A stretch of DNA of 64,000 nt from Sipunculus nudus. Taxonomy: Eukaryota > Annelida > Sipuncula > Golfingiida > Sipunculidae. The position numbers and the translations under genes are program-made. The stretch is taken from assembly GCA_026874595.1 (NCBI GenBank), contig JAPPUL010000081.1:694501-758500 (forward strand). Direction: 5' to 3'. Within the stretch, counting starts at the first letter, position 1. Each line of letters begins with the position of its first letter. Below are positions 28,961-37,140 of the stretch, piece after piece. The notes under the pieces were generated by a model. The model was not told the DNA's origin, did no database searches, and was given only the letters and a program-made list of their open reading frames with translations.

Positions 28961-30347
28961 TCTTCCGCCCCTCTAAAACCTTTTTCAGCAAGTTAGTATA
29001 TCCTTCTTTAAGCACCCTGTCATATTCCATGTCCAACACAATCTCTTCCTTATACATATAAAATTCACGCTTTAACGCTCTTATTATATCCTTATCAGCT
29101 AAAATATATCCACGCCTTCTAACAAGCTTTATAAAGCCATTTATTCGCTCCTGACTAAGATGCTTTACATTAACATTATCTTTAACATATTCATACACTA
29201 ATTTGCTCTTATATAGTTTTTTAAGATTATATCTTGTCTCTATACTAGGCTTTTCTTCCTCTACTTTTATATCCGGGGCCAGCCCTATATTATTTACGTC
29301 TTGCCCTGATGGTGTGTACCATCGCGCGTAGGTAAGCTTTGCTCCTCGCCCCTTTATAGCTTCAAAACTCCTAAAACCTTGTATCGACCCCTTGCCATAT
29401 GTATTCATCCCCACCAAAATACCACGTTCATTATCTTGTAGCGCTCCTATAAATATCTCTGATGCTGACGCTGTCAATCCATCTGATAGCATAACTATAG
29501 GTTCTTTCCTCAATATACCCTCTCTTGTTGTATATATCTTTTCAATACCATTACTTGTTATCATATGAAATATCACACTCCCGCCCCTAAGGAAATAACT
29601 CGTCATATGCAGACCCGATAGTAATGTCCCCCCTCCATTCCCCCGTAGATCAATTATAAGTCCTTCTATCTTTCGCTTCTTAAGGCTTAACAAAAGTTTT
29701 CCTAGCTCGGAGACCGTATTACGACCAAACTGCTTTAGCTTTATATAATATATGCCTTCTCCAACTAACTCATCTTCTATTATTTTCTCCTCTATATCTT
29801 CTCTTTTTATTTCAAACTCTTTTGTCTTCTCTGCTCTTTTTACTACTATCTTAACTTTTGTGCCTTTTGCTCCCCTTACCAATTTCGTAAACTCAAGTTC
29901 ACTAAGTCCTATAGTCGGCTTGTTATCTATCTTTACTATTATATCATGTGAACGTATCCCTGCTTTCTTAGCCGGAGAGTTCTTTTTTGTATACAAAACT
30001 CGTATGCTATTATCTATCTTGCTAAATACTATCCCCACCCCACCATAGCCTCCGTCTAGGCTTTCATTAAATAATTTATAGGTGTCAACGTCTAGGTAAG
30101 CTGTATGTTGGTCCCAAAGTGATGCAAATACTCCCCTATATCCTCCTTCAAATAGCTTATTTCGACTGACTCCTGCATCTACTGTGTTTTCTAATATTAC
30201 TCTATAGGCTTCTTTATATAATCTAAGATATTTCGAATACTCAATCCCATTATAACTCCTAAGCCCTAGATAGCTACAATAACCTCCAAAAAACATTATG
30301 CCAAACAGACTTAACATTAATGTTAGGTACATTCTCTCTTTTTTCAT
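28956..30347 (-). CDS. Carboxy-terminal processing protease (S41, CtpA/Prc type)
   Basis: 463 residues. N-terminal membrane anchor or signal (residues 6-25), then a helical region. A PDZ domain covers about 95-175 (GYGGVGIVFSKIDNSIRVL, SPAKKAGIRSHDIIVKIDN). The S41 catalytic domain has IIDLRGNGGGTLLSG, the nucleophile Ser296 in LTASASEIF, and Lys319 in NTYGKGSIQ. Such enzymes trim periplasmic or envelope proteins from the C-terminus. The C-terminal 90 residues are charged and helical. No clear Shine-Dalgarno is seen. Convergent with the aminotransferase across the 181-bp repeats. Confidence 0.92.
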   Translation of the reverse strand: MKKERMYLTLMLSLFGIMFFGGYCSYLGLRSYNGIEYSKYLRLYKEAYRVILENTVDAGVSRNKLFEGGYRGVFASLWDQHTAYLDVDTYKLFNESLDGGYGGVGIVFSKIDNSIRVLYTKKNSPAKKAGIRSHDIIVKIDNKPTIGLSELEFTKLVRGAKGTKVKIVVKRAEKTKEFEIKREDIEEKIIEDELVGEGIYYIKLKQFGRNTVSELGKLLLSLKKRKIEGLIIDLRGNGGGTLLSGLHMTSYFLRGGSVIFHMITSNGIEKIYTTREGILRKEPIVMLSDGLTASASEIFIGALQDNERGILVGMNTYGKGSIQGFRSFEAIKGRGAKLTYARWYTPSGQDVNNIGLAPDIKVEEEKPSIETRYNLKKLYKSKLVYEYVKDNVNVKHLSQERINGFIKLVRRRGYILADKDIIRALKREFYMYKEEIVLDMEYDRVLKEGYTNLLKKVLEGRKK

Positions 30348-30468
30348 GTCATATTAAACCAATCATTTGCTTTTTATTTGCAATTTCACATTATCATAAA
30401 AATATATTTATTTATATCCTTTTATAAGCCTATATTATTCTAATTTTTAATAAAAAAAACTCCTCTAT

Positions 30469-30497
30469 TTGACATAACATACATTTTTTATTAAACT
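30469..30497 (+). promoter_or_regulatory. Predicted sigma70-type promoter for the zinc-ribbon mini-gene
   Basis: TTGACA at 30469-30474, a 17-bp spacer and TAAACT at 30492-30497, about 75 bp before the ATG at 30574. The -35 box is a perfect consensus and the -10 matches four of six. Confidence 0.5.
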
Positions 30498-30573
30498 TTA
30501 TGCATTAGTTTACACATTAGTTTTTTTCTTTGTATGTCTTGCCTATACGCTTTTTGAAGGAGGATACGTTTTA

Positions 30574-30744
30574 ATGGCTAGCTATATTAGTGCTAAGAAA
30601 AAAGAAGCTTATATGAGTATTTGTTCACAGTGTGGAGAGACTAAAGAAATTGCAAGCTGCATTAGAGACGACGTTGGCAAATTACAAGACTTTTGTAAGG
30701 ATTGTTTTGAAAGTGCAACAGGCAAAAAAGTCTCTAAACGTTAA
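30574..30744 (+). CDS. Small zinc-ribbon protein (56 aa)
   Basis: ATG at 30574 with a perfect AAGGAGGA (30557-30564) nine bases upstream and a consensus-like promoter before it. The product begins MASYISAKKKEAYMSICSQC. It has two cysteine pairs, CSQC (residues 17-20) and CKDC (41-44), with an extra Cys at 29, as in a small zinc ribbon. Basic ends (KKK and a C-terminal KKVSKR) suggest nucleic-acid or ribosome contact, but that is inference. I do not recognise the family. It converges on the hypothetical exported protein at 30873, with two sets of short tandem repeats between them. Confidence 0.75.
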   Translation: MASYISAKKKEAYMSICSQCGETKEIASCIRDDVGKLQDFCKDCFESATGKKVSKR

Positions 30745-30782
30745 GTTTTATTCCTTCATTTCTTCAAATACATAAACTTCTA

Positions 30783-30846
30783 TCTTTTGCTTCCTTTTGC
30801 TTCCTTTTGCTGCTATTCTTTTAACACCATATTTTTAACACCATAT
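30783..30846. repeat. Two short tandem repeats in a convergent gap
   Basis: TTCCTTTTGC in two full copies plus a partial one (30783-30810), then TTAACACCATATTT in two near-perfect copies (30821-30846). They lie between the stop of the zinc-ribbon gene and the stop of the exported protein. Confidence 0.9.
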
Positions 30847-30872
30847 CTCTATTCTTACTGATTTCTATTCTT

Positions 30873-31748
30873 TTAATTTCCACCTGCTCTTTTATTATCT
30901 CTTCCTCCTGCCTGCACACTTTCGCTGTTTGAGGTGTCTATGGGGGGGGATTCTTCTATAAGTACTCTATCATGATTATATTTCCTTGTGTATACCTTGT
31001 CTTCTATCTTTTCGTATTCTACATAAAATGTTCGCTCGTTCTTCTTCTCCGGATTGAACCTTTCATACCTTGTTAGTACGAAAAGAGATATCTTATTATT
31101 TCCTATTAGATATATCTCCTCCTGATTCTCTCCTGTATTTGGATTGCGGCTAAAGTGAAACCTCTCTATCGGAACGTAGTTCTCATAGTAGGTAAACACT
31201 TTTATATTATCTCCCTCCCACTTGTATCTATTTACACTGTTCATTTGCATCTTACCTAGAAATTTTGTCTTTATCCATTTCTCAAGTTTTCTTACTTTAC
31301 CCGCTCGCTCATCCCATATATATTTGTAATAGGACAATAGTTTATTATTTTCATCTTTAAATTCTTTTCTTATTATTTGGCTTTGTTCATTATATCTATA
31401 ATTTATTGAATAATAAGCAAGCTTGTCTTTATTTACATTTTGAGTCTGCCTTACACGCCTTCTAGATGCTATCTGTCCTTCTACCGTATAATAGGCAACA
31501 CTATGTAGTTTTCCTTGTTTATTATATTTTACTATATAAAAACTTCTGTTAGTTTCTGGGTCTATCTCGCTTAAAAGCTCATCTTCTTTATAAAAATTCT
31601 CTATGAACGTTTTATAATATTTTGTCTGTAACTCATCCTCACCAATCTCCCCAGTAAGAGAGTCAACTTTCTCCTGGCTTCCTTGCGAATATAATAAAAC
31701 AGGTAACATAAATAACCATATCTTTATTAAAACTTTTAATCCTTTCAT
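30873..31748 (-). CDS. Exported protein with repeated Tyr-rich strands, function unknown
   Basis: 291 residues. Signal peptide at residues 1-22 (LIKIWLFMLPVLLYSQGSQ). The mature part is rich in Tyr, Lys and Glu and has recurring short strand-like units such as YYTVEGQIASR, INYRYNEQSQIIRK, YYKYIWDERAGK and FYVEYEKIEDK, reminiscent of YD/MORN-type antiparallel repeats. No Cys and no catalytic motif. A G8 run on the plus strand near 30943-30951 encodes part of the Ser/Pro-rich tail. Probably a periplasmic or outer-membrane-associated protein. The start lies just downstream of a 14-bp repeat block. I do not recognise a family. Confidence 0.6.
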   Translation of the reverse strand: MKGLKVLIKIWLFMLPVLLYSQGSQEKVDSLTGEIGEDELQTKYYKTFIENFYKEDELLSEIDPETNRSFYIVKYNKQGKLHSVAYYTVEGQIASRRRVRQTQNVNKDKLAYYSINYRYNEQSQIIRKEFKDENNKLLSYYKYIWDERAGKVRKLEKWIKTKFLGKMQMNSVNRYKWEGDNIKVFTYYENYVPIERFHFSRNPNTGENQEEIYLIGNNKISLFVLTRYERFNPEKKNERTFYVEYEKIEDKVYTRKYNHDRVLIEESPPIDTSNSESVQAGGRDNKRAGGN

Positions 31749-32068
31749 TTTCCTTTTTTCCTTTCCCTTGTCTTTTTTCTATTAACTTTTTTCTATTAAC
31801 TTTTTTCTATTAACTTTTTTCTATTAACTTTTTTCCCTTAACTTTTTTCTATTGGCATTTTTCCCTAACTAACTTTAATAACTAACCCTTAAACCTCTAA
31901 TTATTATAACCATGATCTATGCTAAACCACATACCCTTTTTTTTTCACCGCACTCTAATAATCAAGCTAGAGTAACATAAAGCTTTTATTTATCAACTTT
32001 AATACATATAGCTTCTCTTATCTTAATCGACATTCTCTTTATTTATTATTATTTTTTTTAATACCATA
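31749..32068. other. Gene-free gap of 320 bp holding a tandem repeat block
   Basis: The block 31773-31856 is six copies of a 14-bp unit (TTTTTTCTATTAAC; copies 5 and 6 have small changes). The rest is AT-rich. A short inverted pair, CTCTA (near 31953) with TAGAG (near 31970), is present. No further gene or recognised signal is seen. Confidence 0.7.
31773..31856. repeat. Six tandem copies of a 14-bp unit
   Basis: TTTTTTCTATTAAC repeated at 31773, 31787, 31801, 31815, then TTTTTTCCCTTAAC at 31829 and TTTTTTCTATTGGC at 31843. It lies 25 bp upstream of the exported-protein start on the minus strand, where it reads GTTAATAGAAAAAA. Confidence 0.95.
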
Positions 32069-33022
32069 TCACTTCATAAGTGCATTTATATGCTCTGATA
32101 TGCTATTTCCTAAGGCAAGTAAATTATACCCCCCCTCCAAAACCGATACTATTCGACCTTCACAAACTGCTTTAGATACCTGTAAAAGTCCTTCTGTTAG
32201 CTCTTTATATCCGCCTTCTGTTAAGTTCAGATTTGCAAGAGGGTCATCCTTATGTGCATCAAACCCTGCTGATACTAATATTATATCTGGTTTAAAGAGC
32301 TCTATTGCTGGTAATATCTTCGATTTGTACTCTTCTAAGTAGTCTCTCTCTTCACTCATTGGCAGCATCGGACAATTTAATGTGTAACCCCTCCCCTTAC
32401 CACTGCCCTCCTCTTGTGCATACCCTGTCCCCGGATAGCAATATCTTGGATCTTCATGGATACTTGCATAATATATACTTGCATCTTCTTCAAAGATATG
32501 CTGTGTCCCATTACCATGGTGTACGTCCCAATCCAGAATAAATATCTTATCTACCTTATATCTCTCCTTTAAATATCTTGCGCCTATTGCTATATTATTA
32601 AAAAAACAAAAGCCCATTGCAAGACCCTCTTCTGCATGATGTCCCGGAGGACGTACTGCACAAAACACTTGCGATATCTGACTCTCTGACATTACCTCAT
32701 CTATTGCCGAAAGTACACCACCCACAGACCACAGCGACGCTTCGTATGTCTTCTTACCCATAACACAATCAGGTGTCCCAAAACTAATATCTCCCCTTTC
32801 ACTTGCAAGCCTAAGGCCTTCTATGTGTTCCTTTGTATGAACTAATTCTATGACCTCCTGAGGCCCTTTGTAGGCTTTAATCCTTACAAGCTTTTCAAGC
32901 ACTCCTGCACTTTTTAGTCTCCTGTCTATTGCTAAAAGCCGTCCACTGCGTTCTGGATGTGAGCACCCTGTGTCATGTTCAAGATATATTGGATGACTTA
33001 CATAACCTACTTTTTTGCTCAT
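32069..33022 (-). CDS. Histone-deacetylase-family (acetoin utilisation-like) deacetylase
   Basis: 317 residues, one arginase/deacetylase domain. The motifs for a zinc deacetylase are intact: RPPGHHAEEG with the tandem His, FCFFNNIAIGARYL, the zinc ligands in ILDWDVHHGNGTQ, SAGFDAHKDDPLANLNLT, and VLEGGYNL. Bacterial members remove acyl groups from acetylated polyamines or proteins; the substrate cannot be told. GGGAGGGAG lies just before the ATG. It follows accC by 47 bp on the same strand, so it may be co-transcribed with efp-accB-accC, which would link it to acyl metabolism. Confidence 0.93.
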   Translation of the reverse strand: MSKKVGYVSHPIYLEHDTGCSHPERSGRLLAIDRRLKSAGVLEKLVRIKAYKGPQEVIELVHTKEHIEGLRLASERGDISFGTPDCVMGKKTYEASLWSVGGVLSAIDEVMSESQISQVFCAVRPPGHHAEEGLAMGFCFFNNIAIGARYLKERYKVDKIFILDWDVHHGNGTQHIFEEDASIYYASIHEDPRYCYPGTGYAQEEGSGKGRGYTLNCPMLPMSEERDYLEEYKSKILPAIELFKPDIILVSAGFDAHKDDPLANLNLTEGGYKELTEGLLQVSKAVCEGRIVSVLEGGYNLLALGNSISEHINALMK

Positions 33023-33069
33023 TAACTCCCTCCCGTAATTCTTTCCCTCAACTTGCTTCGTTTGAAAGT

Positions 33070-34425
33070 TTATTTAGTTTCCAAGTTTATTACAACATTA
33101 TTTACAAAATTGGTATTATAACTTCCCTCCACAAACGGCTTACTACGCATTACCGCTCTGTGAAATGGTATCGTCGTCTCAATCCCCTCCACTATGAATT
33201 CATCAAGGCAGCGACTCATCCGACTTATTGCCTCACCCCTGTCCCGCCCCCAGACTATTAACTTGCCAAGCAGTGAGTCATAGTAAGGTGGTATCTCATA
33301 TTCTGTATAGGCATGAGTATCTACTCTAACTCCAAAACCACCAGGTACATTATAAGATTTTATCTTCCCTACTGACGGCATGAAATTATTATATGGATCC
33401 TCTGCATTTATTCTACATTCTATTGCATGCCCATTTATTATTATGTCACTTTGTTTGTAAGTAAGCTTTTGTCCCGCATGCGCTTTTATCTGCTCCTTTA
33501 ATAAATCCACACGCGTTATCTCCTCTGTTATAGGATGTTCTACCTGTATTCGTGTATTCATCTCCACAAAATAAAAGTTCAACTTATCGTCTACCAAAAA
33601 TTCAATTGTACCAACCCCAACATAATCTACTGCTTTTGCTCCCTTTATTGCCGCCTCGCTTATACGTTTTCTCACCTTGCTATTTAACAATTTCGACGGC
33701 GCCTCTTCTATCATCTTTTGATGCCGCCTTTGTATCGAACAATCTCGTTCCCATAAATGTATTATATTGTTATGACTGTCTGCCAAAAGTTGCACCTCTA
33801 TATGATGTGCATCTTCAAAATATTTCTCTATATATACATCCGGGTTCCCAAACGACTTCTCTGCCTCGCTGCGTGCCAGATTAAAAGCATTGTCAAGCTC
33901 TAAGGCCACTCTCACCACTCGCATGCCCTTTCCACCACCACCCGCCGACGCTTTTATTATAACTGGATACCCTATATCTTTAACTACCTTTTTAGCCTCG
34001 CTTACATTATCAACTACATCCGAACCAGGAATTACAGGCACACCCGCCTTCTCCATTAAACGCCTTGCCCGCACCTTATCTCCCATGTTTTCTATCACCT
34101 TCGAGGAGGGACCTATAAATAATATGTCATTGTCTTTACATATTTGAGAAAACTTGCTGTTTTCAGATAAAAAACCATAGCCAGGGTGTATTGCATCTAC
34201 TCCACTCACCTCACACGCACTTATTATACTTGGTATGTGTAAATAGGATTGGCGACTGTCTTGTGGGCCTATGCATACATCCTCATCTGCAAAACGTCGG
34301 TGTAATGAAAACTCATCTGCAGTTGAGTGTACTGCTACCGTCTGTATGCCCAGTTCACGACACGCTCTTATAACTCTAAGCGCTATCTCTCCACGATTTG
34401 CCACTAACACTTTCTTTATTATCAT
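33070..34425 (-). CDS. accC: Acetyl-CoA carboxylase, biotin carboxylase subunit
   Basis: 451 residues, normal length. Starts MIIKKVLVANRGEIALRVIR. ATP-grasp features: KASAGGGGKGMRVV (glycine loop), HIEVQLLADSHNNIIHLWER, CSIQRRHQKMIEEAPS, and the catalytic Glu/Arg in FVEMNTRIQVEHPITE. It carboxylates biotin on BCCP using ATP and bicarbonate, the first step of fatty-acid synthesis or of another biotin carboxylase complex. All catalytic residues I can check are kept, in contrast to its upstream neighbour AccB. Confidence 0.95.
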   Translation of the reverse strand: MIIKKVLVANRGEIALRVIRACRELGIQTVAVHSTADEFSLHRRFADEDVCIGPQDSRQSYLHIPSIISACEVSGVDAIHPGYGFLSENSKFSQICKDNDILFIGPSSKVIENMGDKVRARRLMEKAGVPVIPGSDVVDNVSEAKKVVKDIGYPVIIKASAGGGGKGMRVVRVALELDNAFNLARSEAEKSFGNPDVYIEKYFEDAHHIEVQLLADSHNNIIHLWERDCSIQRRHQKMIEEAPSKLLNSKVRKRISEAAIKGAKAVDYVGVGTIEFLVDDKLNFYFVEMNTRIQVEHPITEEITRVDLLKEQIKAHAGQKLTYKQSDIIINGHAIECRINAEDPYNNFMPSVGKIKSYNVPGGFGVRVDTHAYTEYEIPPYYDSLLGKLIVWGRDRGEAISRMSRCLDEFIVEGIETTIPFHRAVMRSKPFVEGSYNTNFVNNVVINLETK

Positions 34426-34563
34426 TTAGATCATTTAGTTCCTTAGCATCCATTAAATTATGTCTTTAGATTGTTCCTAGCCGCTTTGATTTTACCTCTC
34501 CTTACTCTTCCACTTAACTCCTCTACTTCCTTAAACTAACTTCCTTAAACTAACTTCTTTGTT

Positions 34564-35037
34564 TTAAATCGGCTTTAGGCGAAACAAAGGCTGACTATAC
34601 TCTACAGCCTGCATATCCTCCACCAATACCTCAACTATCTTGCCTTTTATGTCAGATAATACTTCATATCTTATGTTCATAGAATTTACATAGGCCAGAA
34701 GCTGTCCCTTCTCCACCACCTCCCGCAGCTTCACAATAGTTGTATCCTTACCCGATTCTCGCCTTTGGACAAAGCCTACATATTCAGATTTAACATCATG
34801 AAAAGATTTCTTATCTTCAAAAGATTTAGCCTTAAAAGATTTAGCCTCATCCTGTTTCTTCTCATTTGCCTTAACCATCTTCTTATTACTTACCATCTTC
34901 CCCTGTGCACCATGCTTAACCACAGTACCGCGTCGCTTTCTTACCTCAAGCTTTAATCCCTCTTCGCTTATCCTCATATACTCCGCTCTCGTACCCACAA
35001 ATGCTTTTAATAGACTATCTAGTAACTTTGTTTCCAT
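34564..35037 (-). CDS. accB: AccB-like biotin/lipoyl-domain protein lacking the biotinyl lysine
   Basis: 157 residues, the size and layout of AccB: a short N-terminal domain (about 1-40), a Lys/Ala linker with repeats (about 45-82) and a C-terminal biotinyl-type hammerhead (about 84-157). The hammerhead aligns well (EYVGFVQRR, VEKGQLLAYV, KGKIVEVLVEDMQAVEYSQP). But the EAMKM turn reads NSMNI at residues 118-122, so residue 121 is Asn (codon AAC) where the modified lysine belongs. The number of residues from there to the C-terminus fits normal BCCP, so this is a substitution and not a shift. It sits between efp and accC as accB usually does. It may be a scaffold or a decayed subunit, with a functional BCCP elsewhere. 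Confidence 0.75.
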   Translation of the reverse strand: METKLLDSLLKAFVGTRAEYMRISEEGLKLEVRKRRGTVVKHGAQGKMVSNKKMVKANEKKQDEAKSFKAKSFEDKKSFHDVKSEYVGFVQRRESGKDTTIVKLREVVEKGQLLAYVNSMNIRYEVLSDIKGKIVEVLVEDMQAVEYSQPLFRLKPI

Positions 35038-35154
35038 AATTAAAACTATTTCTCTTCTTTATCGTTATTATTGTTATCCTTTTTATTTTATCCTTTTTTT
35101 GATTTTACTCTCTTTTCTATATCCCGTTTTATATCATATTAGCTAATCTTAACT

Positions 35155-35721
35155 CTACTGACTCTTCTCTCTAGATACATATTCACCACTTCTTGTATCT
35201 ATCTTTAATATATCTCCTTCATTTATAAATAATGGAACTCGTAAACTATATCCGGTTTCTAACTCAGCAGGCTTCGTCGCTCCCCCAACTGTATCCCCCC
35301 TTAAAGCTACTTCCGTTTTCTTTACTTCCATATACACAAACATCGGTAATATCACGCTAAGTATCTGCCCCTCAAGAATATCACATTCAACCTCTAAACC
35401 CTCTTTTAAAAAATTTATACCTAAGCCCAATACCTGACTCTCAACTCCTTCTTGTTCATAAGTCTCAAGATCCATAAACATATAACTACCCGCAGCCTCA
35501 TACAAATATTGATAGTTCCTACGGCTTATATATACATCTTCTACCTTCTCATCAGGGCGAAATGTCTTTTCTACCAAAACCTCTTTATCAAGTTGTCTAA
35601 GTCGCATCTTTACAAATGCTCCTCCCTTGCCAGGCTTTGTATGTTGATGCTCACTGACCATATATAACTTATTATCTAATCTTAATACTTGCCCCCTTCT
35701 AAAATCATTTGCATTCCTCAC
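35155..35721 (-). CDS. efp: Elongation factor P
   Basis: 188 residues, standard three-domain EF-P. The domain I tip loop HQHTKPGKGGAFVKMRLRQL carries the lysine that is modified in many bacteria. Domains II and III follow, with the C-terminal signature region GDTVGGATKPAELETGYSLRVPLFINEGD. It relieves ribosome stalling at polyproline. First gene of the efp-accB-accC run. A long 10-bp tandem repeat lies 60 bp upstream. Confidence 0.96.
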   Translation of the reverse strand: MRNANDFRRGQVLRLDNKLYMVSEHQHTKPGKGGAFVKMRLRQLDKEVLVEKTFRPDEKVEDVYISRRNYQYLYEAAGSYMFMDLETYEQEGVESQVLGLGINFLKEGLEVECDILEGQILSVILPMFVYMEVKKTEVALRGDTVGGATKPAELETGYSLRVPLFINEGDILKIDTRSGEYVSREKSQ

Positions 35722-35780
35722 TTTTTTTTACCCTATTTTATCCCTAACTTACTTTTTAGTTCTTATTCTTTTCTAAGATT

Positions 35781-35900
35781 TTGTCTTTCTTTGTCTTTCT
35801 TTGTCTTTCTTTGTCTTTCTTTGTCTTTCTTTGTCTTTCTTTGTCTTTCTTTGTATTTCTTTGTATTTCTTTGTATTTCTTTGTATTTCTTTGTATTTTT
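35781..35900. repeat. Twelve tandem copies of a 10-bp unit between aroQ and efp
   Basis: Seven copies of TTGTCTTTCT (35781-35850) followed by four of TTGTATTTCT (35851-35890) and a last TTGTATTTTT. The C-to-A change is shared by a whole block of adjacent copies. On the minus strand the sequence is purine-rich (AGAAAGACAA). It sits about 60 bp upstream of the efp start codon and just beyond the aroQ stop. Confidence 0.97.
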
Positions 35901-35974
35901 TGAGTGTACGTTAACCTTATATAATAGATTTAGTTTTGTCAAGCTCCTCAAGCTCAATTAATTAATTCTTGTAT

Positions 35975-36421
35975 CTAATTGCCACTCTTTAACCGCTCTA
36001 TAAGATAATCTAGTGCATAATAATATCCTTTTACACCTAAGCCCGTTATAACCCCTTCTGATATGTCGTGGTAGTAGGACTTTTGACGAAAACTCTCGCG
36101 CTTGTATATATTTGATATATGTACTTCCACTGTTATTAACTCTCGCGCTTGTATTGCATCTCTTATCGCTACCGATGTGTGTGTGTAGCCTCCTGGATTA
36201 ATTATAAGACCATCGCCCCTCCTACCCTCTATTTGTAGGAAATCTATTATCTTTCCTTCATGGTTTGTACTGTATATTAAAACCTCACAATCTCCTGTCT
36301 CCTCCACTTTACGGCGTAATTCTACATTTACATCTTCCAAGCTCTCCTTCCCATATATATCTACTTCTCGACTACCTAGTAAATTCAAATTCGGACCATG
36401 TACTACTAATATCTTCTTCAA
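35975..36421 (-). CDS. aroQ: 3-dehydroquinate dehydratase, type II
   Basis: 148 residues, normal size. MKKILVVHGPNLNLLGSRE contains the conserved N-terminus with the catalytic Tyr in VDIYGKESL; INPGGYTHTSVAIRDAI and EVHISNIYKRESFRQKSY complete the active site. It dehydrates 3-dehydroquinate in the shikimate pathway, downstream of aroB (7992). It starts at a TTG (36421) with GGAGGG ten bases upstream. Same strand as efp, across the 10-bp repeat. Confidence 0.95.
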   Translation of the reverse strand: MKKILVVHGPNLNLLGSREVDIYGKESLEDVNVELRRKVEETGDCEVLIYSTNHEGKIIDFLQIEGRRGDGLIINPGGYTHTSVAIRDAIQARELITVEVHISNIYKRESFRQKSYYHDISEGVITGLGVKGYYYALDYLIERLKSGN

Positions 36422-36673
36422 TTATCTTTTCCCTCCTTACACTTTATTACCCTAGAAAACTACTTAAGATGCATACTTACTTTATAAATGAGTAGCTTTT
36501 ATTTTTACTTTTTTTATCTATTTTTTTATCTATTTTTTTACCACAAACTATATTTTTTTTTATATTTGTCGTCCATATATATATAATTTAGGCTTGGGAT
36601 ACGTTTATATTCCCTTATAATTTAATATATTTATATAACCTTATCTCTATTATTTTAAACTCTGAGACCTTAT

Positions 36674-37111
36674 ATGCTTTTTCATAATTTTAGCTTCCTA
36701 ACTAAACTTAGACCTTTTATTTATATTTTTATTATTCTTGCTTCTCTTTCTCTTTCATCTATTTCTTGTTACACTCCAAAATTAACTAAGGCTCAACTCA
36801 AAAATCCTGACGCAATGCTTGACAAATGTCGAGACTATTTCTTCAATAATGAATATTATACTGCCATCAATTGTTTTGAAATGCTTATCGATAAATTCCC
36901 TAACTACACTTATAATGCTGCTTGGGCTCAGTATGAAATTGGAGTCTCTTACTATCTTGAAAAAGATTATAAACTTGCACGCCAGGCCTTTATTAAAGTC
37001 CTTACTAACTATTCTATCCCTAAGCAGGCGCGTACCCTTTCTATTAAATTAATTCGTAAAATAGATAGCGGCAAACCTTATAAACGTAGTAGTTATACCG
37101 AGAATGATTAA
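36674..37111 (+). CDS. TPR lipoprotein, BamD-like
   Basis: 145 residues. Signal peptide with lipobox SSISC, so Cys32 would be lipidated. Then TPR-like helices: LDKCRDYFFNNEYYTAINCF, and YEIGVSYYLEKDYKLARQAF. This is the style of BamD/ComL, the lipoprotein of the outer-membrane protein assembly machine, but it is shorter (BamD is about 220-250), so other outer-membrane TPR lipoproteins are possible. It is followed 29 bp later by gph on the same strand. Confidence 0.65.
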   Translation: MLFHNFSFLTKLRPFIYIFIILASLSLSSISCYTPKLTKAQLKNPDAMLDKCRDYFFNNEYYTAINCFEMLIDKFPNYTYNAAWAQYEIGVSYYLEKDYKLARQAFIKVLTNYSIPKQARTLSIKLIRKIDSGKPYKRSSYTEND

Positions 37112-37140
37112 TTTATAATCCTATAGGAGCTTTTCTTTCC

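Noticed and set aside
35781-35900. CRISPR-like regular repeat
   Set aside because: Units are contiguous 10-mers without spacers, and no cas genes are present.
35763-35957. 64-codon minus-strand reading frame with a Lys/Arg repeat peptide
   Set aside because: It is just the translation of the 10-bp satellite. The amino-acid repeat follows from the DNA period, and there is no good start site.
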